The position numbers and the translations under genes were made by a program. Shown here piece after piece: positions 47,390 through 58,919 of a DNA stretch of 64,000 bases. The stretch is taken from assembly GCA_013146195.2 (NCBI GenBank), contig CM028377.1:108106094-108170093 (forward strand), read 5' to 3'. Each line of letters opens with the position of its first letter. Position 1 is the first letter of the stretch. A model generated the notes under the pieces. That model made no database searches. It saw nothing but the letters and a program-made list of their open reading frames with translations, and was not told where the DNA came from. This stretch comes from Codonopsis lanceolata. Its lineage: Eukaryota; Streptophyta; Magnoliopsida; Asterales; Campanulaceae.

Positions 47390-48351
47390 ACTAATCTACC
47401 CTCTCACCCAAACCAAGCCTCTCCTCTGTTAATCCTACCTGATTTATCCCTTCGCTTTGTTGTTCCTCTGTCTACCTCCCTACCTCATGCTATTCAGGAA
47501 ACACTGCCTAATCATTTTTCAGCTGAGGATACAGCTGAAGAATCTTCCATTGCCTCCTCATCTAACTCCTTAAAGTCTATATCTGTGGATGAATCTTTCA
47601 TCACTCCTTCTCACTTGGCCTATAGAAAGGCAAGGAGACAACAGTCCATCATTTTCAAGCTCTCCAGTAACCTACTGGGAAGAAGACTATTTTCCCTGAT
47701 ATCATTTCTGAGTCATACCCAGCACCTACTTCTCCTGCTCCTACATATCCCTTGTCTACATTCTTCCCACCTGACCCTGAAGATGAAGGAATTCAAAACT
47801 TTCAGCTCTTCATGAATGCCCCAGGCTCTTCTCAAACACCAGCTCCTGAGCCTACTGACCCTTCTCCACCTGGCACACTCTCTATTTCAGCCAAGTTAGA
47901 TATGCTCTATGTATATCATCTCCAAATGAAAGAAGCCTTCACACATCATACCAATCAGCTTGACACTCTTCAACAACAGGTTGCTTCTCTACTTCCCAAT
48001 CTCATACAGATAATCACAATTGAGGTCCAAGCTGCTATTGCTGCTGGTGCAGCTAGGGAAGCTCACATGGATGATTGGAGAACCATTCTGCTTTATCACT
48101 AGGAGTGGGCAAATAGAACTTTCAATTCTGAAGCTGCTATGCTTCAAACCATTCAGGAGGAGAAGAAACAGAGAGCAAGAGCTGATGCATTCCTGTTTGA
48201 TAACAAGATTCTCAGACAAACACTTGGTCTTAAGCCATCTCAGTCAGTGACTGAACCTAAAGTTGAAAAGGAATCGGAAGCTGATGTTGGTCCATCAGCC
48301 GCTGCTCAAGCTGACAAACCCACTGAAGGATCCACATCAGCCACTGAATGA
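47390..48351 (+). pseudogene. Extra (env-like) ORF at the 3' end of a SIRE/Maximus copia element
   Basis: A Ser/Pro-rich part (to about 47815) passes by a frame change into SISAKLDMLYVYHLQMKEAF and HHTNQLDTLQQQVASLLPNL. After a TAG (48100-48102) the same frame goes on with AMLQTIQEEKKQRARADAFL and an acidic tail ending at 48351. The order (Pro/Ser-rich, helical, then polypurine tract and LTR within ~200 bp) is that of the extra ORF found after pol in SIRE-type elements. I do not see an RT or integrase. Its left border with Tat gag is not resolved. Confidence 0.5.
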
Positions 48352-48549
48352 ACTGAACTAAAACTCTCTCTTAAACTCTTAAACTTTTTAGAACATCAGT
48401 TTTACTTGTAGTAGACAATTAATTCCTTTCTGGTTTTTAATTCCCTGTAACTTTAATTTATCTCTTATATATGTGGCTTACTAACATTGTTTTGCAGGAA
48501 TATAAGTTCTCTATAAAATGCTCTCTGCTTTAAGTGAATGGTTTTAAGA

Positions 48550-48563
48550 AAATAGGAGGAGAT
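48550..48563 (+). other. Polypurine tract
   Basis: AAATAGGAGGAGAT immediately before the LTR start TGTTGAATC. It marks the following repeat as a 3' LTR. Confidence 0.7.
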
Positions 48564-50854
48564 TGTTGAATCTTGCCTTGCTTTAATTTTCTTAAAATCA
48601 TCCTACTTTTTGTCAGCCAAGAACTTATAAGTTATTATGTTTTTGGTCAGCCTGTACCATAATTCTTTGTCAGCTACTTTGATCAGTTGACCTTCGTTCT
48701 AAAGTGTCAGTTTCTTTACCTCTTTTACTTGAACATTTCATAGTACTGACACTTTCCTATTTTGTATTTGGTAGATATTCTGTAAGATATTTTTCTAACA
48801 GGATCCATGTGATCTTGTGAGAAGATACGCATGCATAGCTTAACACATTTCAAATTCAAATGTGTTCCTAACGGGCTGCTCTTCAAGATCATCTATAAAT
48901 AACCTCAAGAATCACTTGAAGAAACATAGAAGTCTCAAGCATTCATACTCTCAAAGAAATCCTCTCTGTGCCTTAGCCTTCTTATAACTTTAGCTAGATA
49001 TTCTTTACTGATAATTTTCTTTCTAGTTATCATTTAGACAAACTCTGAGTGACTTCTTTCAAATTCTTTAAGAATCAGTTAGTTTGTCTTACAAGTCTGA
49101 TTGTTATTCAATCATACTCTATAAACACTGGTCTTTTGTTGTACACTAATCCATTAGAGATCACTTAGATTTTTAATAAAATTAGTGCATTTCAAAAATC
49201 CAAGTTTGACCAACTTGGTAGTAGACGTAGCAGTTTTTATTGTGAACCACTTCAATTTCTCTGTCAATTATCTCATCATCTCTTACAAACTGTTCTAACA
49301 CTTAAGAAGTCTTGATGTGAGAACCCAAACCCATTTACATGAATAACATCATTATAACATGTTTATTGTGTGTCTTGACATGTTAGAGACTTCATTTCAT
49401 TCATATCATGTTTGCATTGAGTTGGTTACGATCATAATAGAGTGATTGTCTTCCATGCGTTGCATGCTTTGTTGTTGATGTTTCGAGTGTTCATCTTAGC
49501 ATGTTAGCACCTAACTAAGTCTCATTGGAGTCTTGGCACCTTGCATATGTGACTTATAATGTTCAACTTGATCATAGTATGCTTGGTTGGAAGTTTAGAA
49601 GCTTGGTTGCATCGTTTGAGCTTTAGGGTTTTTCATCGTTGCTCATATTACTTGCGTTTCGTCTTGCGAGGTGTTCGCTTGAGTTCTAGGCCTTGTATAC
49701 AAGCCATAATCATGTTTAAACAAGCCTCATTCATGTTTGAAGTTATTCTAGTTTGAGTTGGGCTTGATTCGTGTTTGATTCGTTGCCCATTCGTTGCGCG
49801 ATTCGAGCCATGTTTTAACTTGTTTCGGGTGTGTTTCCGACTTGTTTTGAGTTGGGTTACACCTTAGGATGGTTGCCCATGAGTTTGGGACCATTTAGGA
49901 CTAGTTTACATCAAGTTTAGGACCTGAACCTTGTGGTCGCATTGGTTTTTGGTCATTGGCTCGCGTTGAGATGCTAAGAGCACATCAAAATGTGCAGAAT
50001 CTGGAAGCAGGGACCATGCGGTCGCATGCCCCATTTTTGAAGCGACCGCATCAGACAGATTTCACACTTACGGGATTTTTTGATTGTTTTGGTTGATGAC
50101 CCTCATACCCTTGGCCCTTGGACGTCCAAAGTGACTTGAGCCTCCCTTGTTGACCTTAGTCCAACCTCTCTAAACCCTTGGATGAGTCCTTATCAAGGGC
50201 TTGCATCCCTTGGCCAATAGGAAGCCATATAACCTCCATCACTTGGATTATGGTTTTCTTGGAAAGTATATAAACCATTTTCCAGCCTTTTCAGCCATTT
50301 GTGACCACCAAGCTCCACATTTGCTGAGAGTAAGTCTCCATTTTCGTCCTTGGGAAGAAGCCTACCTTGTGAGACCATTTGCCGGAGTTCCAGTGACCCG
50401 ATCGGCGATCCGAGACCGCCTAATCGAAGGCCTTGCCCTCCTCTACAACAATCCTTGGTTTAATCTTCCTTCCATCCATTATTCATAGGCTTAAGGTGAG
50501 TTCTCAATTCCTAGAATTTTCATGTTAAATATTATGACATGACCCCTTCATTATAGTTGTTCTAATGATGCTTAGGAACACTTTTTGTGTAGTAGAATCC
50601 TCCATTTCAACCTATGAAAAGTGTGTAGGATTTTATGATTTCTATATGAAGTTATGATTTTGACTTTGTGTAAAGCATGAATGTTGTTCTAAATATGCCT
50701 AGGATCAACTCTTGTGAAAGAATATGTTTCAATTGTAGGTTTAGCAAAATCGACAATTCTAGGGTTTGAAACTCGGGATTTGGTTTATGGCTAGTTTATG
50801 GTCATGAACGGCTTAGTTATTAAATTCTAAATGAACGGAGAACATAGGGAAGAG

Positions 50855-52253
50855 TGATAGGAGCACAATTGTGTGATATTATTAGCCGATTTTATGATTA
50901 ATTATAGAATAAATATTACACTTTTGTTGTTTTGTGCTTCTTAATGATTTCAGGTATGAAGGGAGCTGACAAAAGAGGAAAACTAAGGAAAAAGTGCTGG
51001 ATTGCAAGAAAATGAAATTATGTACTGTCACGTGGGCATGTGCTGTTCAAATTTCGGAGCTAAAGCTGTTGTCAAGTTGCTGAATTTTCGAACAGATCTA
51101 TTGGGCAGTTAGGAAAGCTGTTATTTCTTCCTAATTCTATTTATTTATAAAAGGAAAAACCTGATTTGGAAGTTGTGGGTGGTTTTAGTAAGTTATTGGT
51201 AGTTTTAAAACTACCAAGTAGTGGCTTAGTGGAAAAGTATGAGCGGTATTTATGCTGGAATTTTTGGGCAGATCAAGGGGGGAATTCGGCCAGGAGTTAT
51301 AGAGAAAATCAGGCAGTAACTTTGAAAGAAAAAAGTCACTAACAATTGCTAGAAGAGAAAGGGTAGAAATAACTTGTATTCTTTCTGGAGTTCAACACTT
51401 GCAGGAACATTAAATCTTTGGTTTTGTAAGTTGTTTTAATTATGTTTAGTAGCTAATTTCTTTCTTCCAGTCAATGAACAATTAAGTCTCCAACATTCTA
51501 CTTCTGTGAGATCTAATGGAATCAACTCTTGTTTCATTACAAATATTTATTCGTTCTCCGTTTAACACGTTGAAAGATTGTTGTGTCTAATTAATGTTTG
51601 TGGCCAGAATATTAATTAACATAATAGTCTATAGCTAGTTAACACTGTTGATCCGTAATTGTCCTCGGTTTTAACAAAGTGGCGAGTAATACACCTTTTA
51701 GGCATCACAAGCATAATCGGACCGTATTACGGGAACGAATAATCTTAGTTACATGTTATTGCTTCAATATGCATGACTTTGAATCGGGTCTCTCTCTTCT
51801 TAATGCAACCGGGTTATTAAATCTTACGAGCGTCTCGGAGGTTGTAATTCGGTTAGACGATAATTAACGAGCGTCTCTTGATTATCAACACAATAAGGCG
51901 AGATTGAGTGTTAGGCGTTTGTCGACACTTATAACCGGTTTATTTGTAATTTAACAAGATATTTTTGCATCTATGATCAGAAGTAAAATGCGAGATGAAA
52001 TGTGGTTCATTGGCTGGAATTTATTTTATTGAATTAAGTCAAGCATTAATCTGTTAGTTTAATTAAAAGCATTAATTTTCAGTTAATTAGTTTATTTTCA
52101 GTTAATTAAAAATATAATTTCGTATGCATTATTTACTTAGTAAAATTCTAAAAAGGAATAAGTACAACGTTCCCTGTTGATACGATCCCGACTTACCTTA
52201 TACTCGTTATTAGGGAAGTAGGTGAATTAATTTTGACGAATTGACACACGTCA
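50855..52253 (+). mobile_element. Solo LTR of another gypsy family, 1399 bp
   Basis: It starts TGATAGGAGCACAATTGTG and ends TTGACACACGTCA, with a perfect 5-bp duplication AAGAG at 50850-50854 and 52254-52258. A TATA-like TTATAAAAGG at 51146-51155 supports the plus orientation. The 3' part (GTACAACGTTCCCTGTTGAT, near 52162) is a phrase I associate with gypsy (Athila-type) LTRs. No internal region is present, so it is a solo LTR. Confidence 0.88.
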
Positions 52254-53393
52254 AAGAGCAATGGGATGCATATAGTATCAATGCTCTACTAGTTGCATTT
52301 TAGTAATAACTCACTGGAGTTGAGATTAGGGAGTTATTGAACAATACCGACTCCACATTCAATCCCTATGACGATTGTAGTTCGTTAGACTAATGTATTA
52401 GCTCACGTGACTTTGGGATGAATTGAAGGGCATGTTTGTATGTGTGCTTATAAGACTCAATCGAGTTCTTATGCGGATTATATGATTTTGTGAAGTAAAT
52501 GCATAATTGAGAGCATGTTGTAGAATGATATATCTATTTGACATGTTGAATTCGCTCTTGTCGAATTCCTATTTGATTCCTTAATGAGTAAACACCTACT
52601 TGTTGAATAAGTTCTCTCTAGTCGAACTTATTCCTTATTTGAGTTTATATGACGAGTAAACATCTACTTGACATTGCATTAGTCCAGCTGGCATATTTGG
52701 TTGAGTCGATGGTGTGACAATGCATTGCCGTCACGAATTATGGGATTCGTGATAGTGATGGGTTGTTATACCGGGTTTTTATCACACACCCCTCCACTGT
52801 TGGCCACAGTGGGGAAGTAGCCCCTTGTCAACCAACAGAGCACATTGGCAAGTCTAATTACCAAGTAGAGAGCTTGGTACCCGAGTAGAGAGCTCGGTAC
52901 TTTGATACATCCATCACGAGTATCTCTGGCACGATAAAGTTAACGTTGTGTATTGCAGGAGCTACGTAGCGGCACCGGTTTCATAACATATCCTCCTTAT
53001 ATGTGATTTACTTTATAGCACTTACGTGAAACCAATGTGCTACCATGGATATGTGGATTAAGTGTTTATATAAATGAATGCTTTGATGACTTGATATTAA
53101 TAATGATATCTTGCTATGTATGTTGCATGATGCCATGACATGGATAATTGTTAACTCACAAAGTCTTTATGACTTACCCCCTCCCTTTTACTGCTTTAGA
53201 TCCGGGCTGTCCAGGTACTTCTCGTTGAGGCGTTGCAGGGTTCGTGCTTGTCCGAGATCACTCGCGACGAGGTTGTTGTTTATAGATGTCCTTCTTTTGA
53301 TCTCTTTTGTAAGGACGTTGGGATTAGCAAGTCATTTAGACTTCGCTTTGGGAACTTGGTTTTATTGTATTTATGTCTATACTTGTAGTAACA

Positions 53394-56280
53394 TGTGGCG
53401 ACCCGACCCGGATCCTAAGACGAGACCCCGAGGTCGTGCCGCCTAGAAAAGCACAACAACACAAAAATAGCAAATAGTGGGTAAGGCCATAACAACAATA
53501 CACCAATAATCATGTGACGCAACATTTGGCACGTATAACAAAACCACATGTCATGCAATAACAATTTATGGCAATTTATGTACCAAGTCATCGGCGACAT
53601 TACAGCCGGAACCCAACATTAAACTAAGTCTACAACTCTAGTCTAACATGCTTAACGGCTAAAACATGCCAGATAACAAATAACATAACCAACTAACCAA
53701 TACATGGTTAAAACAACTGAAACATGATCATCATAATTACATAAGGCACGACTAACACAAATCGGCTCCCAAAAGATTAAGTACCAAATGATCATAAATA
53801 CAATTATCAAACACATAAAGTCTTGCTACCCCTCATAAAGTTTACATAACTTTATGTTTCCATCGTCCTTGCCAAAAGAAAAGATACTAAAACTACAAGG
53901 TAGCAACCTTGCCAAAAGCTTCACCAATGCAACCCGATAATCACTTTGAACCGCTCTCTCGGCTCGAATCTAGGGGAAACAATCAAAACAAATAGGAGTA
54001 AGTCATAAAGACTTAGCAAGTTACTAACATAACTTCCTGTCATGACATCATGCTCAACAATAATAATTCATGCTATTGGCATAATATAACATTTCATAAA
54101 TAGTCATGTCAAGATATTCATACTTAACAATTTTGAGTATCATGTTATCAATAAGTATAACATTTCATCAAATCATTCAACCATCATTTCATATCATATC
54201 GTATCATATTCACGTAGCACATTATTCACATATAAGCACTTGTGAGTCAATTCATAAAAAAAGGATATGATACCGTTACCCTTCTTTTCCGCCATATCGC
54301 TCCTGCAAAAACACGTGCAAATCATATGTGTCCTCGATACCCAAATCGTGGTATCGACGTCCCCGAGACATTCCCCCCGCTCGATTTCCATAGTTATCAA
54401 AGTCATGCTTCCATACTACAACTAAGATCAACTACTTCCCTACCGTGGCCATCGATAGAGGGGTGTGTGAAACCCGGCGCGGCGATCCATCAAAATCACG
54501 AATCCCATAATTCGTGAAGATGATACATCGTCCCACCAAAGACTCAACAAACCGAATCCAGCTGGACTCAAACTTCAAGCACACGTAATTCATATTCATA
54601 TGCTCAAATAAGTAGGCATGTACTCTACAATCCTCTAGTCATGCTTTTAAATTCACAACTAGTACAAAATCATATTAGAGATAAAATCAAGACTCTAATC
54701 ATCAAGTGTTCTTCATACACTTTAAAAATGCTTGGAGGTTTAACCTCCATTAATGCTACCCAAAATATCGTAGGACTTAGGCATATCATTTCTTACAGTC
54801 ATACTAACCCAATGGTTAACTCCGTTGAGTCATAATGAATCTTTCAAAAATCAGGGTATAGAAGCCATTGGCCTCAATACTCTCCTATGTCCATACTAAC
54901 ATCAATAAATAGGTTACTAAGGTCATTCAACCCATAAAACCCCACTAAAACAATTAAGTAGGAAACATAGGATCAAAGTCACAAATTAGGCATACATATT
55001 CATTCTAGCCATTTCATCAAATATGAGTCTAACCATTTCATCAAATATGCTCCCAATATTTAAACAAATAAGATAGAATGCTTTATCATATATCTCGACA
55101 CATGGATATCATCATAACCATAATTTACATCATGTTCATCCAACCAAAAATTCATCATCTAGCATATAGTGTAACATGGCATCTTTACAAAGCCCTAAGT
55201 GCTCTCATTGACCTCAAATAGCAAGATTGTTTTCCATGGGGTCAATGAGGCTAAAATAAATAAGAGATGTTGTAACTCACCTTAAATCAGTCCTACAAGA
55301 AAGCAAAACGAACATGCAATGGTTGGTATGAGTTCTATTAGTCCTCCTCTTCACTTCTATGGATGGGATTTGAAAATGGAGTCTTCAATCCTTGGCCATC
55401 ATTGTTGAACACTCAAGAACTCTCTCAAACCTTGAAGAAATGTTCAGCCACGTTTTTTGAGAGATAGGCTGAAGAAAATGGCTTTAGTGAATGTATTGGG
55501 TCTCCTTATGGCTGAATAGTGGGGTGGGAATAAGTGACCAATGCATGTTGATGTCTCCCTTGCCAAGTGTCTTGCAAAGCCTTCAAAACTCTCAAAACTT
55601 GTTTAGCATTCATAGGTTGATAGTTGGGACGAATTGGGAGAGGTTTAGGTTGGGTTTGGGTGGGGTTATGACAGCCAAAATGGAGCAGCAAACAAAATAA
55701 CTCATATCAGAAAAAGTGACCTTGCGGTCGTATGGTCCATCTAGCATGCGACCGCGTGCTAGGCAGTAGCAAGGCTCCTCAATTCTGCTCGTCTTGCGGG
55801 GGCAAGGTCCAAACCTCCTTGCGAGGGCAAGGTCTCCAGACTTCAAAGGGTCTTCAATCACTCCAAAACAACCCCAAACTCAAGGCCTAAGATCCCTAGG
55901 CTCAATCCTCACTTAAAAATGAACTAGAACACAACAAACACTCCCGAGAAACGCTCAAACTAGTCAAACGAGGAAGAACAACAACTAGAAACGAGCAACG
56001 ATCGAATCGACGATGCAACGAGCATTCAAACAACTTCTAAATCATGTCAAGAATGTTATGAATGTCATCTAATACTTTTATACATGTTTTTAACATCTAA
56101 ACATAATCAAAGTCCCAACACATCTCATGATACAAAGCATGCATACGAGCATAGAAATCAACTTCAATGATCATGCTATCGAATTCAAACATACGAATGA
56201 GTTATGTAAACGTGTTTATGATGAATATGAAAGTATGAACTCATGTATAAAACAAGCATGAAATAATCTAGGGTATTACA
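53394..56280 (+). mobile_element. Family-A solo LTR nested in a family-A LTR, 2887 bp
   Basis: It starts TGTGGCGACCCGACCCGG and ends AGGGTATTACA, the subtype of 340-3160. A perfect 5-bp duplication TAACA lies at 53389-53393 and 56281-56285. It inserted in the opposite orientation to its host LTR. GC couplets lie at 55720-55836. No coding region. Confidence 0.9.
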
Positions 56281-56989
56281 TAACATGTATCCTATTTTGA
56301 GTGCCGGCGCATGTACGCCGAGCCTTGTATAGATGTAGTTGGTTAACATGTTTTAAGTCTTCCGCTGGGCATCACATTAGCTCTTATTTACTTATGTTGT
56401 TTCTCCGGCATGTTGTAGCCGTCGAGGTATATTAGCATGAACTGCTTAGTGTTGGGTTCCAGTTGTAAAGTCGTCGATGAATTGGTATACTTGTCTTTAA
56501 TTGCTATATCAGGTTTGAAAAGTTTTAAATTATTCCGGCCTTTTGGTGCCGAGTCGTGTTTCATCTACAATGTTGCGTCACGTCGTTTTCTATAATTGAG
56601 TCTTTGCTTGTATTGTAGTCCTATTTGGACGGCTTGACTCGCGATTCCTCTTCGGGGTCCAGGTCGGGTCGTCACACTTGATCTACTTAAGTGTCAGTCA
56701 ATTACTTACATAAACTGTTTACTTGTTTGTTTTGATAAATTGTTTTTCAGCTTCTTTCTTTACCATCAGTGATCTACTTTCAAAAAGATAATTAAGCGTG
56801 TCAGCCAGCTGAACAATTTTCTATTCGTGTCAGCTTCTTTGACACTTCAATCAGCTGACCTTATCAACTAACTAACAAGTTACATTTTCCGCTGCAAACT
56901 TTTAAAGTTTTTCAAGTTCACCCTCAAAGTTTTAAAAGGTTATTCACCCCCCCCCCTCTAGCCTTGTCCGTTGCCAACTAGTCTTACAG

Positions 56990-57441
56990 TAGCAAACTTG
57001 AGCTTTCGACCATACCCTTCAAAATCCCAAAACCAATCCAAACCCTAACCCGATTTAGACCAAACACTTTCAAAATCCCAAGGCCCAACTTATGCCGAAC
57101 CACATCCAAACCCCAAGTCTTGTTCATAAATCCAATTTATACGTACCAAACCCTTCTTTAAAGAGCCAACCACAACCAAGATATCAACCTTTCAACCTCA
57201 ATCAATCAAGAGTCATCTTCATGATCAGGCTTCCCGAAACTGGGGCTGATTAACCCTTAGACTGGTAAAGAGTGACCCCCCCCCCTTCTCTCATTAATTG
57301 ATTTGATGAAGATACACATCTTAACCATCCGAATTGAATAATTCACATTAGCCAAGGTAGGAGGGCGAATAACATTCTCACACTGAAAATACATCATAGC
57401 TACAACCAGAATCTTCTCTTAGTGTCATCAAGAGGAGAGGA
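56990..57441. other. Unassigned retroelement-like sequence
   Basis: Pro/Asn/Gln-rich when translated in places, resembling Tat gag low-complexity sequence, but with no clear domain. A C-run at 57278-57287. The part from about 57360 may be the leader of the element whose PBS lies at 57442-57454. Confidence 0.35.
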
Positions 57442-57454
57442 GGCTCTGACACCA
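57442..57454 (-). other. Primer-binding site
   Basis: TGGTGTCAGAGCC on the minus strand, two bases after the LTR end TTTCA (57457). It is an initiator-Met-tRNA-type site. The LTR above is therefore followed by internal sequence of a minus-strand element. Confidence 0.7.
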
Positions 57455-57456
57455 AA

Positions 57457-58539
57457 TGAAAGTGCAATAGTAGATAGGATTCCAACGAAAACTATTAATA
57501 CAGCTTGTGATACAATTGCATCCAAAGGTGCATTAACCAGAATATAAAATAAGTAAACTGCGGAAGTCTTTAATCTAATAAAGCAGTAAACACAGAAGTT
57601 TATCAAACGATCTACAAGCTAGATTCAGCCTTATGGCCAAAAAGGATTTCATTAAAAGATTATGAGTTTTACAAAAACAAAACGTGAAACATAACCAAAT
57701 ACCAAAAACTCTAACAAGACATCAAGTCTGTAGAGTAAACCCACAAAAACAAGAGTAAAGCAAACGTGACTTTAAAAAATAAGTTACCTATTGATGCGTC
57801 CCAGAAATCAGGGATGCACTGTTTAAGCCCAATCTGAACACCTGGCTTTCAACGTGTCCTTTTATCCTCAAAGCCCAACTCTGCAGTAAGAAGGAACAAT
57901 CGTAAACTGGGCAGGGGCACTCCCTGCAAAAGCCCTCCGGCGCAAGAATCAATATAGGATTCAATAAAGAGAAAGCAATTCGGCAGAGTTTTGGCTAGAG
58001 AATTAGATTGTGCGTACCTTTCTCCTTCATTTTCCCAGGTTTTTATACTCACCGGAAGGCATAACTGTCAATAACCATCATTAACTGCCCATGATTGTCA
58101 TTAACTGCCCATGATCACCAATAACTGCCCATGATCACCAATAACTGCCCATGATCGCCATTAACTGCCCATAAATGGGTGTGGCCTTTAATGGCCGACA
58201 CATTAATGAGCCCACTAATACCAATGGTTTGAATAAGGAATTCCCCAGTCATCACTGTTAATTGGAACTCTTGCTCGGACGTGACCGCCCTCAACTGTCA
58301 CCTTGACTTTCCCGGACATAAATGTCCTCATCTGATGACGACTCATGTTGACGAGCATTACTAGTCATGCTTGCATATCAGTCTTGCTCGCTAATCAAGC
58401 CCCCAGCTCGTAAGCAACTCATGACAAAATCCAAAGCTTTGCTCGCTTGCTCGGGTGAAGGCTTTGCTCGCTTGCTCGGATGAAGCCCACATGCTCGGTA
58501 CGTAACTCATGGCTTGGGCCTATTGGGCCGAGCAGTTCA
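57457..58539 (-). repeat. LTR of a Tat-lineage element, ~1083 bp
   Basis: On the minus strand it starts TGAACTGCTCGG right after a polypurine-like AGGAGTAGGGGGCTAC (58555-58540). It ends CTATTGCACTTTCA before the PBS. Both borders are inferred from these signals, since no second LTR is in the window for comparison. It includes a 20-bp minisatellite. The repeated words GCTCGCTTGCTCGG at 58442-58475 also belong to it. Confidence 0.6.
58061..58172. repeat. 20-bp minisatellite, ~5.5 units
   Basis: TTAACTGCCCATGATTGTCA and variants repeat with an exact 20-bp period at 58081, 58101, 58121, 58141 and 58161, with a diverged unit before them. It lies inside the LTR. Confidence 0.95.
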
Positions 58540-58858
58540 GTAGCCCCCTACTCCTTGTTTCACCAAGCATTCATGCTGGTAACGAGGAGGAGCCCAACAA
58601 AATTCGAAGAGCATTTTCCAGAATAATCAAATCCTTCAAATACGCGACCTGAATAATCTTGGAGCCAAAACTCTGAATAGGCGGCAACCCAAAAGACATT
58701 TAAAGAGGCGTTTCTTGAAAGCTTAAACCGTCATCCGCCAGCCGCCAGTCCTGAAAGGACAGGCCCAATTCTCCACGCTACATTAAATGTAGCCTCGTTC
58801 ACAGCGCCACGTAATTCGAGCCTAATGATTTGTATCCTCAACCGACGGTTTTGTTGAG

Positions 58859-58867
58859 TATAAAAGG
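58859..58867 (+). promoter_or_regulatory. TATA box of the antisense gene
   Basis: TATAAAAGG on the plus strand. It is followed about 60 bp later by a leader-like sequence with a spliceable intron. It fits a plant core promoter driving the gene antisense to the Tat pol. Confidence 0.55.
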
Positions 58868-58919
58868 CAAAATCCGTCTTCTTTCATAACTTTACCACTC
58901 ACAAACTCTTGAAAACACT

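Larger units (their letters stand above)
49316..56676 (-). mobile_element. Family-A solo LTR inserted in the SIRE LTR, itself hosting two insertions
   Basis: On the minus strand it starts TGTGACGACCCGACCTGG (56676) and ends GGGTTTGGGTTCTCACA (49316), as the outer LTR at 1-4416 does. The 5-bp duplication CTTGA at 49311-49315 and 56677-56681 is perfect. After subtracting the two nested elements and their duplicated sites, about 3065 bp remain. No coding capacity. A GC couplet lies at 50014-50052. Confidence 0.9.
48564..56985 (+). repeat. 3' LTR of a SIRE-type copia element, split by a nested insertion
   Basis: The first part (48564-49315) starts TGTTGAATCTTGCC and has a TATA box CTATAAATA (48893-48901). 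The second part (56677 to about 56985) ends with TTTTCCGCTGCAAACTTT and a C-rich tract typical of these LTRs. Between them lies the family-A LTR 49316-56676, with CTTGA on both sides. Without insertions the LTR is about 1.06 kb. The exact 3' end is uncertain (TTACA near 56985). Confidence 0.75.

Noticed and set aside
56946..57290. Poly-C runs considered as telomere- or G-quadruplex-related signals.
   Set aside because: The first is the usual C-rich tract near the end of a copia LTR and the second is an isolated homopolymer.
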